The notes under the pieces were generated by a model, which was not told the origin of the DNA, did not search any database, and saw only the letters and a list, made by a program, of their open reading frames with translations. A program made the translations under genes and the position numbers. This document shows, piece by piece, positions 7,127 to 15,516 of a DNA stretch of 16,493 nt. The DNA lies in assembly GCA_003133345.1 (NCBI GenBank), contig PKXB01000228.1, positions 4,980-21,472 on the forward strand. The letters run 5' to 3'. The stretch comes from Hyphomicrobiales bacterium. GTDB lineage: Bacteria; Pseudomonadota; Alphaproteobacteria; Rhizobiales; Xanthobacteraceae. Each line of letters begins with the position of its first letter. Positions within the stretch are counted from its first letter, which is position 1.

Positions 7127-8458
7127 TCAATTCGCCTTGTTGCGCCGGTCGACGACCCGCACCGCCTTGCCCTGCGAGCGCGGCACCTCGCCTTCCGGCT
7201 TGACCACGACCTTGCAGGTCACGCCGATCAACGACTTGATATGGTGGGTGACCTCTTCGGCCTTGCGGAAACGGTCGCCGGTGAACCCAGGTGCCAGCTC
7301 GACTTCGACGGTCATCGCATCGAGCGCGCCGTCGCGCGTCAGGATGATCTGGTAGTGCGGCGCAATCCCCGGAAAGCCGACCAGGACCGCTTCCACCTGC
7401 GAGGGATAGACGTTGACGCCGCGAATGATGAGCATGTCGTCGTTGCGGCCGGTGACCCGCAGGATACGCACATGCGTGCGGCCGCAGGCGCAGGGCTGGT
7501 TGCTCAGACGCGTAATGTCGCGCGTGCGGTAGCGAATCATCGGCTGCGCTTCTTTGGTCAACGTCGTGATGACCAGTTCGCCGGTCGACCCCGCCGGCAG
7601 CTGCTGCTGCGTTTCCGGATCGATGGTCTCGAACAGGAAATGATCTTCCCAGCCATGCAAGCCGGACTGGATGCCGTGACACTCGCAGGCCACGCCCGGC
7701 CCCATGATCTCGGACAAGCCGTAGACATCCACCGCCTTTAGCCCGAGCCGCGCCTCGAGATCGCGGCGCATGGCGTCGCTCCACGGTTCCGCCCCTAACA
7801 GGCCAACCCGCAAGGACGATTGCTTCAGGTCGACGCCCATTTTCTGCGCGATCTCGGCGATATTGAGCGCGTAGGACGGCGTGGCACACAGCACGTTGGC
7901 TTTGAAGTCGTTGATCAAGGTCACCTGACGTTCGGTGCCGCCGCCCGATATGGGTACGACAGTGCATCCGAGCCGCTCGGCCCCGTAGTGCGCCCCGAGG
8001 CCGCCCGTGAACAGGCCGTAGCCGTAAGCGTTGTGCACGATATCGCCAGGCAGCGCGCCGGCGCAGGCGAAACAGCGCGCCATCAAATCCGCCCAGGTAT
8101 CGAGGTCCTGCTTGGTATAGCCGACGACGGTCGGCTTCCCGGTTGTTCCCGACGAGGCGTGCAGGCGCAAGAGCTGCTCGCGCGGCACGGCAAACATGCC
8201 GAATGGATAATTGTCGCGCAGATCGCTTTTCACCGTAAAGGGAAAGCGCGCGAGATCGGCGAGCGACTTCAGATCGCCCGGCTTGACGCTGGCGGCATCG
8301 AACTTCCGCTTGTAATGCGGGACCTTGTTATAGGCGCGCTCGACCGTGGTCTTGAGACGGGCGAGTTGTAATGCGTTCAGTTCGCTGCGCGGCATGGTCT
8401 CGGCGTTGCGGTCGAACATATAGATGGGCGCATCGGCAACCGCGTTTTGCATACTCAT
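7127..8458 (-). CDS. paaK: Phenylacetate-CoA ligase (PaaK/PadJ-type)
   Basis: This 443-residue adenylate-forming enzyme activates phenylacetate to phenylacetyl-CoA with ATP and CoA in the cytoplasm. Motifs in order are the P-loop SSGTTGKPT at 102-110, AEPWS at 223-227, YGLSEIMGPG at 246-255, YRTRD (310-314, with the ribose-binding Asp) and RGVNVYPSQVE at 346-356. Lys431 in the C-terminal domain is the expected adenylation lysine. Two cysteine pairs (258/260 and 323/325) resemble metal-binding sites seen in some PaaK proteins. The length is typical. The start is supported by GGGAG eight bases before ATG 8458. It lies 79 bases downstream of the PadC-PadD fusion and is probably the last gene of the pad operon. 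Its context points to the anaerobic route rather than to the aerobic paa epoxide pathway. Specificity could extend to hydroxyphenylacetate. Confidence 0.92.
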   Translation of the reverse strand: MSMQNAVADAPIYMFDRNAETMPRSELNALQLARLKTTVERAYNKVPHYKRKFDAASVKPGDLKSLADLARFPFTVKSDLRDNYPFGMFAVPREQLLRLHASSGTTGKPTVVGYTKQDLDTWADLMARCFACAGALPGDIVHNAYGYGLFTGGLGAHYGAERLGCTVVPISGGGTERQVTLINDFKANVLCATPSYALNIAEIAQKMGVDLKQSSLRVGLLGAEPWSDAMRRDLEARLGLKAVDVYGLSEIMGPGVACECHGIQSGLHGWEDHFLFETIDPETQQQLPAGSTGELVITTLTKEAQPMIRYRTRDITRLSNQPCACGRTHVRILRVTGRNDDMLIIRGVNVYPSQVEAVLVGFPGIAPHYQIILTRDGALDAMTVEVELAPGFTGDRFRKAEEVTHHIKSLIGVTCKVVVKPEGEVPRSQGKAVRVVDRRNKAN

Positions 8459-8537
8459 GTTCTAAGCTCCCGGTCGAGATTGTTGCACTGTGGCGCGCGG
8501 CGGCGCTCGTTGCGTGTTGAATCGGTCCGGCGCGTAC
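8459..8537. other. 79-base gap between padC-padD and paaK
   Basis: This is the largest gap within the minus-strand pad operon. It holds the paaK Shine-Dalgarno (GGGAG) and no FNR-like box, clear -10/-35 pair or terminator that I can recognise. paaK is probably co-transcribed with the genes upstream of it. Confidence 0.3.
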
Positions 8538-10130
8538 TCATGGCAAGGTCCATCCCGGCTTGACCGCCGGTCCGGGCACGCCGGACCCGCGTATGGGCGT
8601 ATGGGGTAGCGCGAAACCCTGATTGTAGGCGGCCCGCGTGATGAGAATGAATTTTATCGCCCAGCCGGTGGCGAAAACCGAGAGCCCGGCGAGCGCGAAC
8701 AGAACCGCGCCGGCGACCGGCAGGATCAGGCCAAGTGCGACCAGCACTACCGGAAGCACGAGGCCGGCGGCGAAAAACCAGAGTCGACAGGCCGTAAAGA
8801 TTTCGAGCGTACGGGTCGGCGCACCTTCGCTTGCAAGCGCGTTGAGGTATCGCCACCAGGTCCAGATCCGAATTGTGGCCAGCACGACGAGCGCGATTGC
8901 CAGCGGTTTGGCCGCGCTGCCCAAGGCCGGCAGGAAAGCCGCCAGCAGCAGGAACAGCCCGCAGCCCTCGGCAAATCCAGTCGCCATGATGAAAGCGATC
9001 ACGCGCGGGTTGCGCCAGGCCGGTATGCCCTTGGACTGTTCCAGGATCATGCCCTGGCAGAACAGAAAGAGCAGCGCGACTATCGCCGCCGCCACCAGCA
9101 CCGTCGGGCGGCCGGACCAGAGCGCAAAGAGCGCGAGCGGAAACAGCAGGCCGGCGACCCACGCTTCGCGCGACATCCACGAGCGTTGCGGCTGGCGCAG
9201 CACGTGAAGGAAGCGCAACGGCCGGCCGATCTTGAACATCAGCAGCGTCAGGCCGCATAAAATGAGCGCGAGCGCAGCAAGGCCCGGCGCCAATATCGGG
9301 GTCCCACCAAGGCTGGCGATAGTGGCAAAGCCGAACAGTCCGGTGCCGGCTCCGCCACACAGGAAATTCGCCGAGGCTTTCCAATCCCAATGTTTCTGAT
9401 GCCACGGCTCGACCCCGCGGCTGCGAATGCGCCCGGCTTGCGCGTCCGCGAGCGCGGGCGCGATATCCGGCGCCGGAGCAGCCGCTGCCTTGTCATAGAG
9501 ATAATGGAAGCCCGGCTCGGTGGCGAGCTCGGCGTGCATGCGGAAACTCTTGTGCGCACGCAGCAGCTGGGAGACGTTGCTGTCGGGATCTTCAACATCG
9601 CCAAAATGCAATGCGTCCGCGATGCAGGAATTGACGCAAGCCGGCGTCGCGCGCGAATCGCTGCCTGGCGTCAAACCGTTCTCGATGCCGAAATCGATGC
9701 GATCGGAACAGAACGTGCATTTTTGTGCGACCCCGAGACGCGCGGGATCCTCGCGTTCAATCTCGTTCTGCATCCCCTCGTCCCCATAGGCGAAGTCCTC
9801 CTTGGTGATTTTGAAGCGGGCCTGATAGGGACAGGCGACATCGCAATAAGCGCAGCCGATGCAGATGTCGTAGTCGATGGTGACAATGCCGTCAGCGCGT
9901 TGGCGCGTCGCCGTCGTCGGGCAGACATGCATGCAGGGCGGGTCGGCGCAGTGCTGGCAGCCAACCGGCACAAAGGTGCGATTGACATTGGGGAACGAGC
10001 CGGCTTCGACGTCGAGCACCGAGCGCCATTGCACCGCCGGCGAAGTGGCATTGGCATGCCGGCAGGCCGCGGTGCAGGTCTGGCAGCCGACGCAACGCTC
10101 GAGATCAGCGATCATCGCCCAGCGGGTCAT
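8538..10130 (-). CDS. padC: Phenylacetyl-CoA:acceptor oxidoreductase, fused PadC (Fe-S) and PadD (membrane anchor) subunits
   Basis: One 530-residue frame contains two subunits that are separate polypeptides in Thauera and Aromatoleum as I know them. Residues 1-215 are a DmsB-like electron-transfer module with four [4Fe-4S] cysteine sets: 13/16/19/23, 58/61/66/70, 90/93/96/100 and 138/141/165/169. After an Ala/Pro-rich linker (about 214-245), residues 250-500 carry about eight hydrophobic helices of the NrfD/DmsC anchor type. It should pass electrons from PadB to the quinone pool. No signal or twin-arginine sequence is visible, so the Fe-S domain should face the cytoplasm, where phenylacetyl-CoA is. 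The ATG overlaps the padB stop as ATGA (10130-10127). The reading frame runs through the linker without interruption, so this is a real fusion unless the assembly is wrong. Confidence 0.85.
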   Translation of the reverse strand: MTRWAMIADLERCVGCQTCTAACRHANATSPAVQWRSVLDVEAGSFPNVNRTFVPVGCQHCADPPCMHVCPTTATRQRADGIVTIDYDICIGCAYCDVACPYQARFKITKEDFAYGDEGMQNEIEREDPARLGVAQKCTFCSDRIDFGIENGLTPGSDSRATPACVNSCIADALHFGDVEDPDSNVSQLLRAHKSFRMHAELATEPGFHYLYDKAAAAPAPDIAPALADAQAGRIRSRGVEPWHQKHWDWKASANFLCGGAGTGLFGFATIASLGGTPILAPGLAALALILCGLTLLMFKIGRPLRFLHVLRQPQRSWMSREAWVAGLLFPLALFALWSGRPTVLVAAAIVALLFLFCQGMILEQSKGIPAWRNPRVIAFIMATGFAEGCGLFLLLAAFLPALGSAAKPLAIALVVLATIRIWTWWRYLNALASEGAPTRTLEIFTACRLWFFAAGLVLPVVLVALGLILPVAGAVLFALAGLSVFATGWAIKFILITRAAYNQGFALPHTPIRGSGVPGPAVKPGWTLP

Positions 10131-12865
10131 GGTGCCCCCGCAAGGCGCGTCACCTTGACCTTGACCAAGTCGGCGCTCGATCCGGTCGCGTCGGTGAGAT
10201 CGAGCAGCATCGGCACCAGCGCGTTCATGCTCGGCGCGTGGAAATCCTTGGCATAGGGCGTCACCCAGTGATCGAACTGGCCGATCATTAGCAACGTGTC
10301 GGGGCGGATGCCCTCGCGCAACATCACCTTACCTTTGGTGCTGTTGAGTGGCGAGCGCACTTCGACCAGGTCGCCGTCGGCGATGCCGAGTTTCTCGGCC
10401 GCGCTTTCGTTCATCACCACGCTGCCGTGGCCCATGACGTTGTCGGCGACTTCCTTGATCAGCTGGACGCCGACATTGTTGCCCCAGGAATATTGCATGC
10501 TGCGCGAGGTCACGAGCCAGAACGGATAATCGGCGATGCTCACCTTGAAGTGTTTGGCGAGCGCGTCCTCCCAAAGTCCGTTCAAGTCGCGCCAATGCGG
10601 CAGCGGCTCATACTCGGCGAGCTGCTTGTCCCACCAGGTGATGCCGTGCTCGTGCAGGCGCCGCTCCAGCTCCTTGCCGACGCGCAGCAGCCGCTCCTGG
10701 TAGGGTTGCTCGAAGCGCAGGCCCTGTTCGACCAGCTTCGGGTAGAGGTACCACATCAGGCGCGAGAACGGCTTCACGCGAAAACCGTTGGCGCGGAACC
10801 AGTCGAGGCCTTGCGTCTCGGCGCCATCGGTGATCTCCGCGCTCGCCGCCCGGCAGCTGGCATCCCAGATCTCTTCGACGCTGTGCGCCTTCGTCACGTC
10901 GAGTGAGAAATCGTAATTGTCGCCTTTAAGCTTGACGTCGGCACCACCGCGATTGATCGCAGTATTGTACTCTTCAAGTAGACCGGTGCGGCGCGCGAGC
11001 TCGGTTGCGATCCATGTTAAATCTTTCGCCTCGCCCTGCGGGGGCACCGCCGGATCGCGCAAGGCGAAGCCCTGATGGTCCCAAAACTGCTCGATGTATT
11101 TGGTGCCGCCGATCCGCATCAGTTGCAGGCCCTCGAGGTCGGTGCAATCTGGCAGCAGCACGTCGGCGACATGATTGGTTTCATCGCGCGTGAAGGCGAA
11201 GCAAACGGTGAACGGGAACTTCGCCATGGTCTCGCCGACCGCCTTGGTGTCCCAGAATGAGATCGCCGGATTGATGCGGTAGACCAGCCATATGTCGGGT
11301 GGCGGCGCATGCGGCAGCTTGTCGAAATCCTCCTTCTGCATCATCCAGGCCAGGTGGGTCGGCCCGAGCGCCTGGCTCCAGGCCGAGTTGGCGACCAGCG
11401 GCACCAGCGTGCGATGGGCGCTGCGCGCGGTCGGGCGCGAAATCCACTCCTCCTTGCTGGTCGGGTTCATCGGATAATGCATGAAACCGTCGGGGCCTGG
11501 CGTGACGCTCGACCAGCGATTGTCGGCCGGGCGATTGAGCCGCACCGTGGTGCCGAGCGTGCCGCCCGGAACGTCGAGGGCGCCGAGCAGGCAGGGAATG
11601 AGCGTGCGCGCCCAGCAGCACTCGTAGCCGCCCCAGCCATTGTTAACGGTCTTGCCGAATGCGATGGCGACCGGCCGAAACGGCAGCGTCATACCTTCGA
11701 TCTCGATCGTCTCGCCGACGTGGGCATGGGCAAGAAACTCATTAGTGACGCGGCGGATGCTGGCAGCCGGCACGTCGCAGATTTTCGCGGCCCATTCCGG
11801 CGTATAGCTCTTCACGTGGGCGACCAGTTGCGCGAAGGCGGGACTGACCTTGGCCGCGCGATGCGTGATGATTTCTTGATCGGCGCCGACCTCGATGCCG
11901 TCGACCGTGAACGTGCCTTCGAGCGCCGGATCGATATCCGGCGTGTCGTACGGCAGCGCGCGCCCGCTCGTTAGATCGATCACCAGCGGCTTCTGCGTCG
12001 CTGGATCGCGCAGGAAAAATTCGTCGGGTCCGATGAGATAAGGCGACGAGGTGCGGACTTTCAGAAACGGAAGGTCGAGTTTTTCGCGCGCGTGTTCGTG
12101 CAGCAGCACGTGGATCATGGCGAACAGGAAGGCGGAGTCGGTCTTCGGCTTGATCGCGATCCACTCGGCCGAGCAGGCGCCGGTCACCGAGAGGTGCGGT
12201 TCGATTTGCACGCGCTTCATGCCGCGATTGCGCGCGTCGGCGTGGCGCTTGACCCCGCACACGCCGCCCGAGGCTTCGACATTGGCGCCGAACGAGAGGA
12301 CATAGTCGCAGAGCGGAGTATCGGGGCACACGGTGAACGCCCGGTGCCAGAGCTCACCGTAGAGGTGTTCCGAGTGGGTGCATTTGACGCCTTGACCGGA
12401 ACCGAAACTCAAATCGACGGGTCCCCACGCTGAGAGGAAGGCCGGCAGCGTGCCCATATAGGCGGGCGGCGTGCCGCCGCCGCCGAAGCTGGCGGCGAGC
12501 CGGGGAAAACCGCCGGCGTCGGTGAGGCCGGCCGCGCGCGCAGCCTTGAGCTTGTCGGCCACCAGATCGAGCGCTTCGTCCCACGATATGCGCACAAAGC
12601 CCGGATCCTCGTGCCGGCCCTTCTTCGGGTTGGTGCGCTTCATTGGATAGAGGACGCGGTTCGGGCTGTAGGCCTTTTGCACCAGCCCAAATGCCTTGAC
12701 GCAGGCCTTGCCGCCGCCGGGATGGATCGCGGCGGCTTTGAAATTCGGATTGATCTCGGTTGCAACCCCGTCCTGGATGCGCACGGTCAGCAGGTCCGGC
12801 CCCGCTACGCATTGGTAGCAATAGGTCGAAACGATGCGTTCCTGCGGCGGCTTGCTTCCCGGCAT
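10127..12865 (-). CDS. padB: Phenylacetyl-CoA:acceptor oxidoreductase, molybdenum catalytic subunit PadB
   Basis: This 912-residue protein belongs to the DMSO reductase (bis-MGD) family. It catalyses the four-electron alpha-oxidation of phenylacetyl-CoA to phenylglyoxylate and CoA. The N-terminal cluster region has Cys16, Cys19 and Cys55, but Pro stands where the third cysteine of the usual Cx2Cx3C motif belongs (CYQCVAGP). Cys162 in GQGVKCTHSEH is a candidate Mo ligand. IEPHLSVTGACSAEW followed by IKPKTD (about 221-243) matches MGD-binding sequence, and the C-terminal cofactor domain covers about 780-905. There is no twin-arginine signal, consistent with a cytoplasmic CoA-ester substrate. 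ATG 12865 has GAGG eight bases upstream. The stop overlaps the padC-padD start. Substrate assignment rests on the recognised PadB-like sequence and on the pathway context. Confidence 0.88.
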   Translation of the reverse strand: MPGSKPPQERIVSTYCYQCVAGPDLLTVRIQDGVATEINPNFKAAAIHPGGGKACVKAFGLVQKAYSPNRVLYPMKRTNPKKGRHEDPGFVRISWDEALDLVADKLKAARAAGLTDAGGFPRLAASFGGGGTPPAYMGTLPAFLSAWGPVDLSFGSGQGVKCTHSEHLYGELWHRAFTVCPDTPLCDYVLSFGANVEASGGVCGVKRHADARNRGMKRVQIEPHLSVTGACSAEWIAIKPKTDSAFLFAMIHVLLHEHAREKLDLPFLKVRTSSPYLIGPDEFFLRDPATQKPLVIDLTSGRALPYDTPDIDPALEGTFTVDGIEVGADQEIITHRAAKVSPAFAQLVAHVKSYTPEWAAKICDVPAASIRRVTNEFLAHAHVGETIEIEGMTLPFRPVAIAFGKTVNNGWGGYECCWARTLIPCLLGALDVPGGTLGTTVRLNRPADNRWSSVTPGPDGFMHYPMNPTSKEEWISRPTARSAHRTLVPLVANSAWSQALGPTHLAWMMQKEDFDKLPHAPPPDIWLVYRINPAISFWDTKAVGETMAKFPFTVCFAFTRDETNHVADVLLPDCTDLEGLQLMRIGGTKYIEQFWDHQGFALRDPAVPPQGEAKDLTWIATELARRTGLLEEYNTAINRGGADVKLKGDNYDFSLDVTKAHSVEEIWDASCRAASAEITDGAETQGLDWFRANGFRVKPFSRLMWYLYPKLVEQGLRFEQPYQERLLRVGKELERRLHEHGITWWDKQLAEYEPLPHWRDLNGLWEDALAKHFKVSIADYPFWLVTSRSMQYSWGNNVGVQLIKEVADNVMGHGSVVMNESAAEKLGIADGDLVEVRSPLNSTKGKVMLREGIRPDTLLMIGQFDHWVTPYAKDFHAPSMNALVPMLLDLTDATGSSADLVKVKVTRLAGAP

Positions 12866-12941
12866 AACGTAATCCTCAGTCCGAGCGGGGGGACTTGTCT
12901 AGTCGCCAGGGCCTGCTGGCGCCCGATTACATTGGGCCAGG
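12866..12941. other. 76-base gap before padB with a small stem-loop
   Basis: CGCCAG (12904-12909) and CTGGCG (12916-12921) form a perfect six-base-pair stem with a six-base loop. No U-run follows on the minus-strand transcript, so it does not look like an intrinsic terminator. It may affect mRNA stability or the balance between the upstream oxidoreductase genes and padB. The padB Shine-Dalgarno lies at the left end of the gap. Confidence 0.35.
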
Positions 12942-13517
12942 CTAGGTACCAACGTTCACTTCAGCGTTATTGCCGGCAGCCGCTTGCACGTGCACCGCGT
13001 AGCCCGCCTTGAGCGCATCCATGTTGAGATCGAGGAAGCCGCGCGGGGTCTCGGCGCGTACCGCCTGCTCGATCCGTTTGCGATCGCAGATATTGCTCAG
13101 CGCGACCAAGGCGCCGAGCGCAACGATGTTCGTCACCCGCTCGCTGCCCAGCTCCAAGGCGGTGCGGCTGAGCGGCAGGTGATAGCGGCGGTAATTGCCG
13201 GCCGGCAGCTCGGGGCACAGCCGCGTGTCGGCGATGACCAGTGCGCCCGGTTTGAGCAGCGGCCAAGACGGTTTGATGGCGAGCCGGTCGAGCAGCACCA
13301 ATTGATCGAGCGCGGTCGTGATTGGGAAGTCGACCTCGCCGTCCGAGATCACCAGGTCGGCATTGCAGTAGCCACCGCGCGAGGTCGGCTCATAGGTCTG
13401 CGACTGAGCAACGTGCTTGCCGCCGGCAGCAAGGGCATCGGCCAGTATCTTGGCACTGAGGATCAGACCCTGCCCGCCGGTACCGCCGATGCGAATTTCT
13501 ATCCGCGCGTCCTGCAT
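12942..13517 (-). CDS. 2-oxoacid:ferredoxin oxidoreductase, gamma subunit (probably phenylglyoxylate-specific)
   Basis: This 191-residue stand-alone gamma subunit has the family motif GGTGGQG at 11-17 and the segment QTYEPTSRGGYCNADLV at about 40-56. The length is typical of KorC and PadE-type gamma subunits. It completes a set with the alpha and beta subunits just upstream. From its place before padB I infer that the complex converts phenylglyoxylate and CoA to benzoyl-CoA and CO2. The beta stop and this start share a GTGATG: GTG 13520 is possible, but ATG 13517 has GGGAG seven bases upstream and is preferred. A general 2-oxoacid enzyme of the KorDABC type cannot be excluded. Confidence 0.8.
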   Translation of the reverse strand: MQDARIEIRIGGTGGQGLILSAKILADALAAGGKHVAQSQTYEPTSRGGYCNADLVISDGEVDFPITTALDQLVLLDRLAIKPSWPLLKPGALVIADTRLCPELPAGNYRRYHLPLSRTALELGSERVTNIVALGALVALSNICDRKRIEQAVRAETPRGFLDLNMDALKAGYAVHVQAAAGNNAEVNVGT

Positions 13518-14353
13518 CACGAGGCTCCCTTGCGGGCAGCCGCCGCGCGCCGATAGGTGGCGCCGTATTCGGGACGGTCATTCCTCGCCAAGATGCCGGT
13601 CGGCAGCGCATTCGAGCGGAACGGCGTGTCGACCGTGTCGAGATATGCGCTGGGGCGGATCTCGCTCTTCTGGCGCATGATCATCTCCGACGACGAGCCC
13701 ATGTCGTTCTTGCGTCCGAAGATCTCGGTGCAGTCGGACTGGACTTCGACGAAGGCGAACCCCGGATGCTCGAGCCCGGCCTTGATCAGTTCCTTGAGCT
13801 TGGGGACATGGTGGGTCACTTCGCGACCGACAAAGCCGGCACCGGCCGCGGTGGCGAGCGCGCAGGCGTCGAAATGGGGCTCTTGATTGCCGAGCGGAGT
13901 GGTCGTCGTCAGCCGTGTTTCCGACGTGGTCGGCGAAACCTGGCCTCCGGTCATGCCGTAGACCTCGTTGTTGAGCATCAGGCAGGTCAGCTTGAGATTG
14001 CGCCGGCAGGCGTGGATCAAATGATTGCCGCCGATCGCCAGGCAGTCGCCGTCGCCGGTGATGACGACGACATGCAGATCGGGACGCGCCAGTGCCAAGC
14101 CCGTTGCATAAGCCAGTGGCCGGCCGTGCGTGACATGGAAGGTGTTGGCGTCGATATAGGCCGATAGCCGCCCGGCGCAGCCGATGCCGGAGACGACTGC
14201 GAGTCTGTCCTTGTCGAGACCGAGATCATGGATCGCCCACAACAAAGCGCGCAACGCGATGCCATGCCCGCAACCAGGGCAGAGGAAGTGCGGCATCATC
14301 TCCTTGCGGAGATAGTCGCGGACGTCGAAATCGGCGGCGGTGTCGATGAGCAT
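13517..14353 (-). CDS. 2-oxoacid:ferredoxin oxidoreductase, ThDP-binding beta subunit (probably phenylglyoxylate-specific)
   Basis: This 278-residue KorB-like subunit has cluster cysteines 25 and 28 (CPGCGH), 59 (GIGCAGR) and 208 (SDCTE). The ThDP/Mg motif is GDGD at 100-103 with Asn110, followed by NNEVYGMTGGQ at about 128-138. It carries TGGQ where the plus-strand KorB has TKGQ. The protein is far shorter than the beta subunit PadI of Aromatoleum evansii (over 400 residues, from memory), so this is not a PadEFGHI-type enzyme. The alpha stop and this start overlap in GTGATG. The preferred ATG is 14353, and the GTG just before it is also possible. It is a paralogue of korB in this window, sharing the IGGNH..HACRRN stretch. 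Confidence 0.85.
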   Translation of the reverse strand: MLIDTAADFDVRDYLRKEMMPHFLCPGCGHGIALRALLWAIHDLGLDKDRLAVVSGIGCAGRLSAYIDANTFHVTHGRPLAYATGLALARPDLHVVVITGDGDCLAIGGNHLIHACRRNLKLTCLMLNNEVYGMTGGQVSPTTSETRLTTTTPLGNQEPHFDACALATAAGAGFVGREVTHHVPKLKELIKAGLEHPGFAFVEVQSDCTEIFGRKNDMGSSSEMIMRQKSEIRPSAYLDTVDTPFRSNALPTGILARNDRPEYGATYRRAAAARKGAS

Positions 14354-15516
14354 CACGCCCCCCTCGCCAGCGCCGTGGCGCGCGCGGCGATGTCGCTAGG
14401 CGTGATCGCCTCGCCGCTGAAAAGATGAAGGCCTTCGACCGCCACGCCGGCGAGCACGCGCTCGACCACAAGCCGGAGCTGACCGGTGTTCATTTCCGGC
14501 ACAAGCACGGCGCGCGCCTTGGCCGCGGCTTGGCGCAGCTGCTTTTCCGGGAACGGCCAGAACGTAATCGGGCGGAACAGCCCGACGCGCAGGCCCTGCG
14601 CGCGGCACTGCTCGACCGCGCGCGTGGCGGCGCGGGCGCTGATGCCGATGGCGACGATGACCACGTCGGCATCGTCGCAGTGCAGCGCTTCGGATGAGTC
14701 GATCAGGTCGCGATGGCGCTCCAACTTGGAAAAGAGCCGTGACAGATTGCGGGTGACCGCTTCCGGCTGCTGGGTCGGGAAGCCGCTCTCGCTATGCGTC
14801 AGGCCGGTGGTGTGCGTGCGATAGCCGTCGCCCGGCCTGGCCATGGCGGGGATGGCATCGCTGCCGCCGTCATAGGGCTGGTAGGCCGCGCGCGGCCCGC
14901 TCGCCCATTTGCGTGTCGCGCTGGCGTGCCCGGCGCCGTCGAGCGCGACGGTTTCCGAGAGTTGCGCGATCACCTGATCGTACAACAGCACCACCGGCGA
15001 GCGGCATTGCTCGGCCAAATCGAAAGCGCGGAGGGTCTCGCTGTAGATCTCGCTCACCGAGGCGGGCGTGAGCACGATGATCGGATAATCGCCATGGCTG
15101 CCCCAGCGCGCCTGCATGATGTCGGCCTGCGACGGCCGGGTCGGCATGCCGGTGGAGGGGCCGCCGCGCATGACATTGACGATGACGCAAGGGATCTCGG
15201 CGCCGGCGGCGTAGCCGATATTCTCCTGCTTGAGCGAAAATCCCGGGCCGCTGGTCGCGGTCATGGCTTTGACGCCGCCCATCGAGGCGCCGATCACGGC
15301 CGCCATCGAGGCGATTTCGTCTTCCATCTGCACGAACACGCCGTCGACTTCCGGCAGACGGCGCGCCAGCCGTTCGGCGATTTCCGACGACGGCGTGATC
15401 GGGTAGCCGGCGAAAAAGCGACAGCCGGCGGCGATCGCTCCCAACGCGCAGGCGTGGTTGCCGGAGATCAGCTTCACGGCGCTTTTGCCGGTGAGCGCAG
15501 TGTCGATGGCGTTCAT
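14353..15516 (-). CDS. 2-oxoacid:ferredoxin oxidoreductase, alpha subunit (probably phenylglyoxylate-specific)
   Basis: This 387-residue alpha subunit has no fused gamma domain. Motifs are GNHACALGAIAAGCRFFAGYPITP (about 19-42, YPITP at 38-42), MEDEIASMAAVIGAS (64-78), SGPGFSLKQENIGYA (89-103) and NVMRGGPSTGMPTRPSQ (114-130). These follow the alpha domain of korA closely and mark it as a KorA/VorA-type subunit. The start is an ATGA overlap with the upstream fusion gene (15516-15513). The separate alpha, beta and gamma genes follow the order of archaeal-type korDABC operons. It presumably binds CoA and the 2-oxoacid at the alpha/beta interface. The inferred substrate is phenylglyoxylate, because padB and paaK are in the same operon and a separate KorAB already exists. 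Confidence 0.85.
   Translation of the reverse strand: MNAIDTALTGKSAVKLISGNHACALGAIAAGCRFFAGYPITPSSEIAERLARRLPEVDGVFVQMEDEIASMAAVIGASMGGVKAMTATSGPGFSLKQENIGYAAGAEIPCVIVNVMRGGPSTGMPTRPSQADIMQARWGSHGDYPIIVLTPASVSEIYSETLRAFDLAEQCRSPVVLLYDQVIAQLSETVALDGAGHASATRKWASGPRAAYQPYDGGSDAIPAMARPGDGYRTHTTGLTHSESGFPTQQPEAVTRNLSRLFSKLERHRDLIDSSEALHCDDADVVIVAIGISARAATRAVEQCRAQGLRVGLFRPITFWPFPEKQLRQAAAKARAVLVPEMNTGQLRLVVERVLAGVAVEGLHLFSGEAITPSDIAARATALARGA

Noticed and set aside
8455..9405. Minus-strand frame of 316 codons
   Set aside because: It overlaps the PadC-PadD fusion in another frame. The fusion has clear cysteine clusters and membrane helices, while this product is Arg/Ala/Pro-rich without motifs.
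9390..10256. Plus-strand frame of 288 codons opposite the PadC region
   Set aside because: Antisense shadow. The ferredoxin cysteine pattern on the other strand shows which frame is real.
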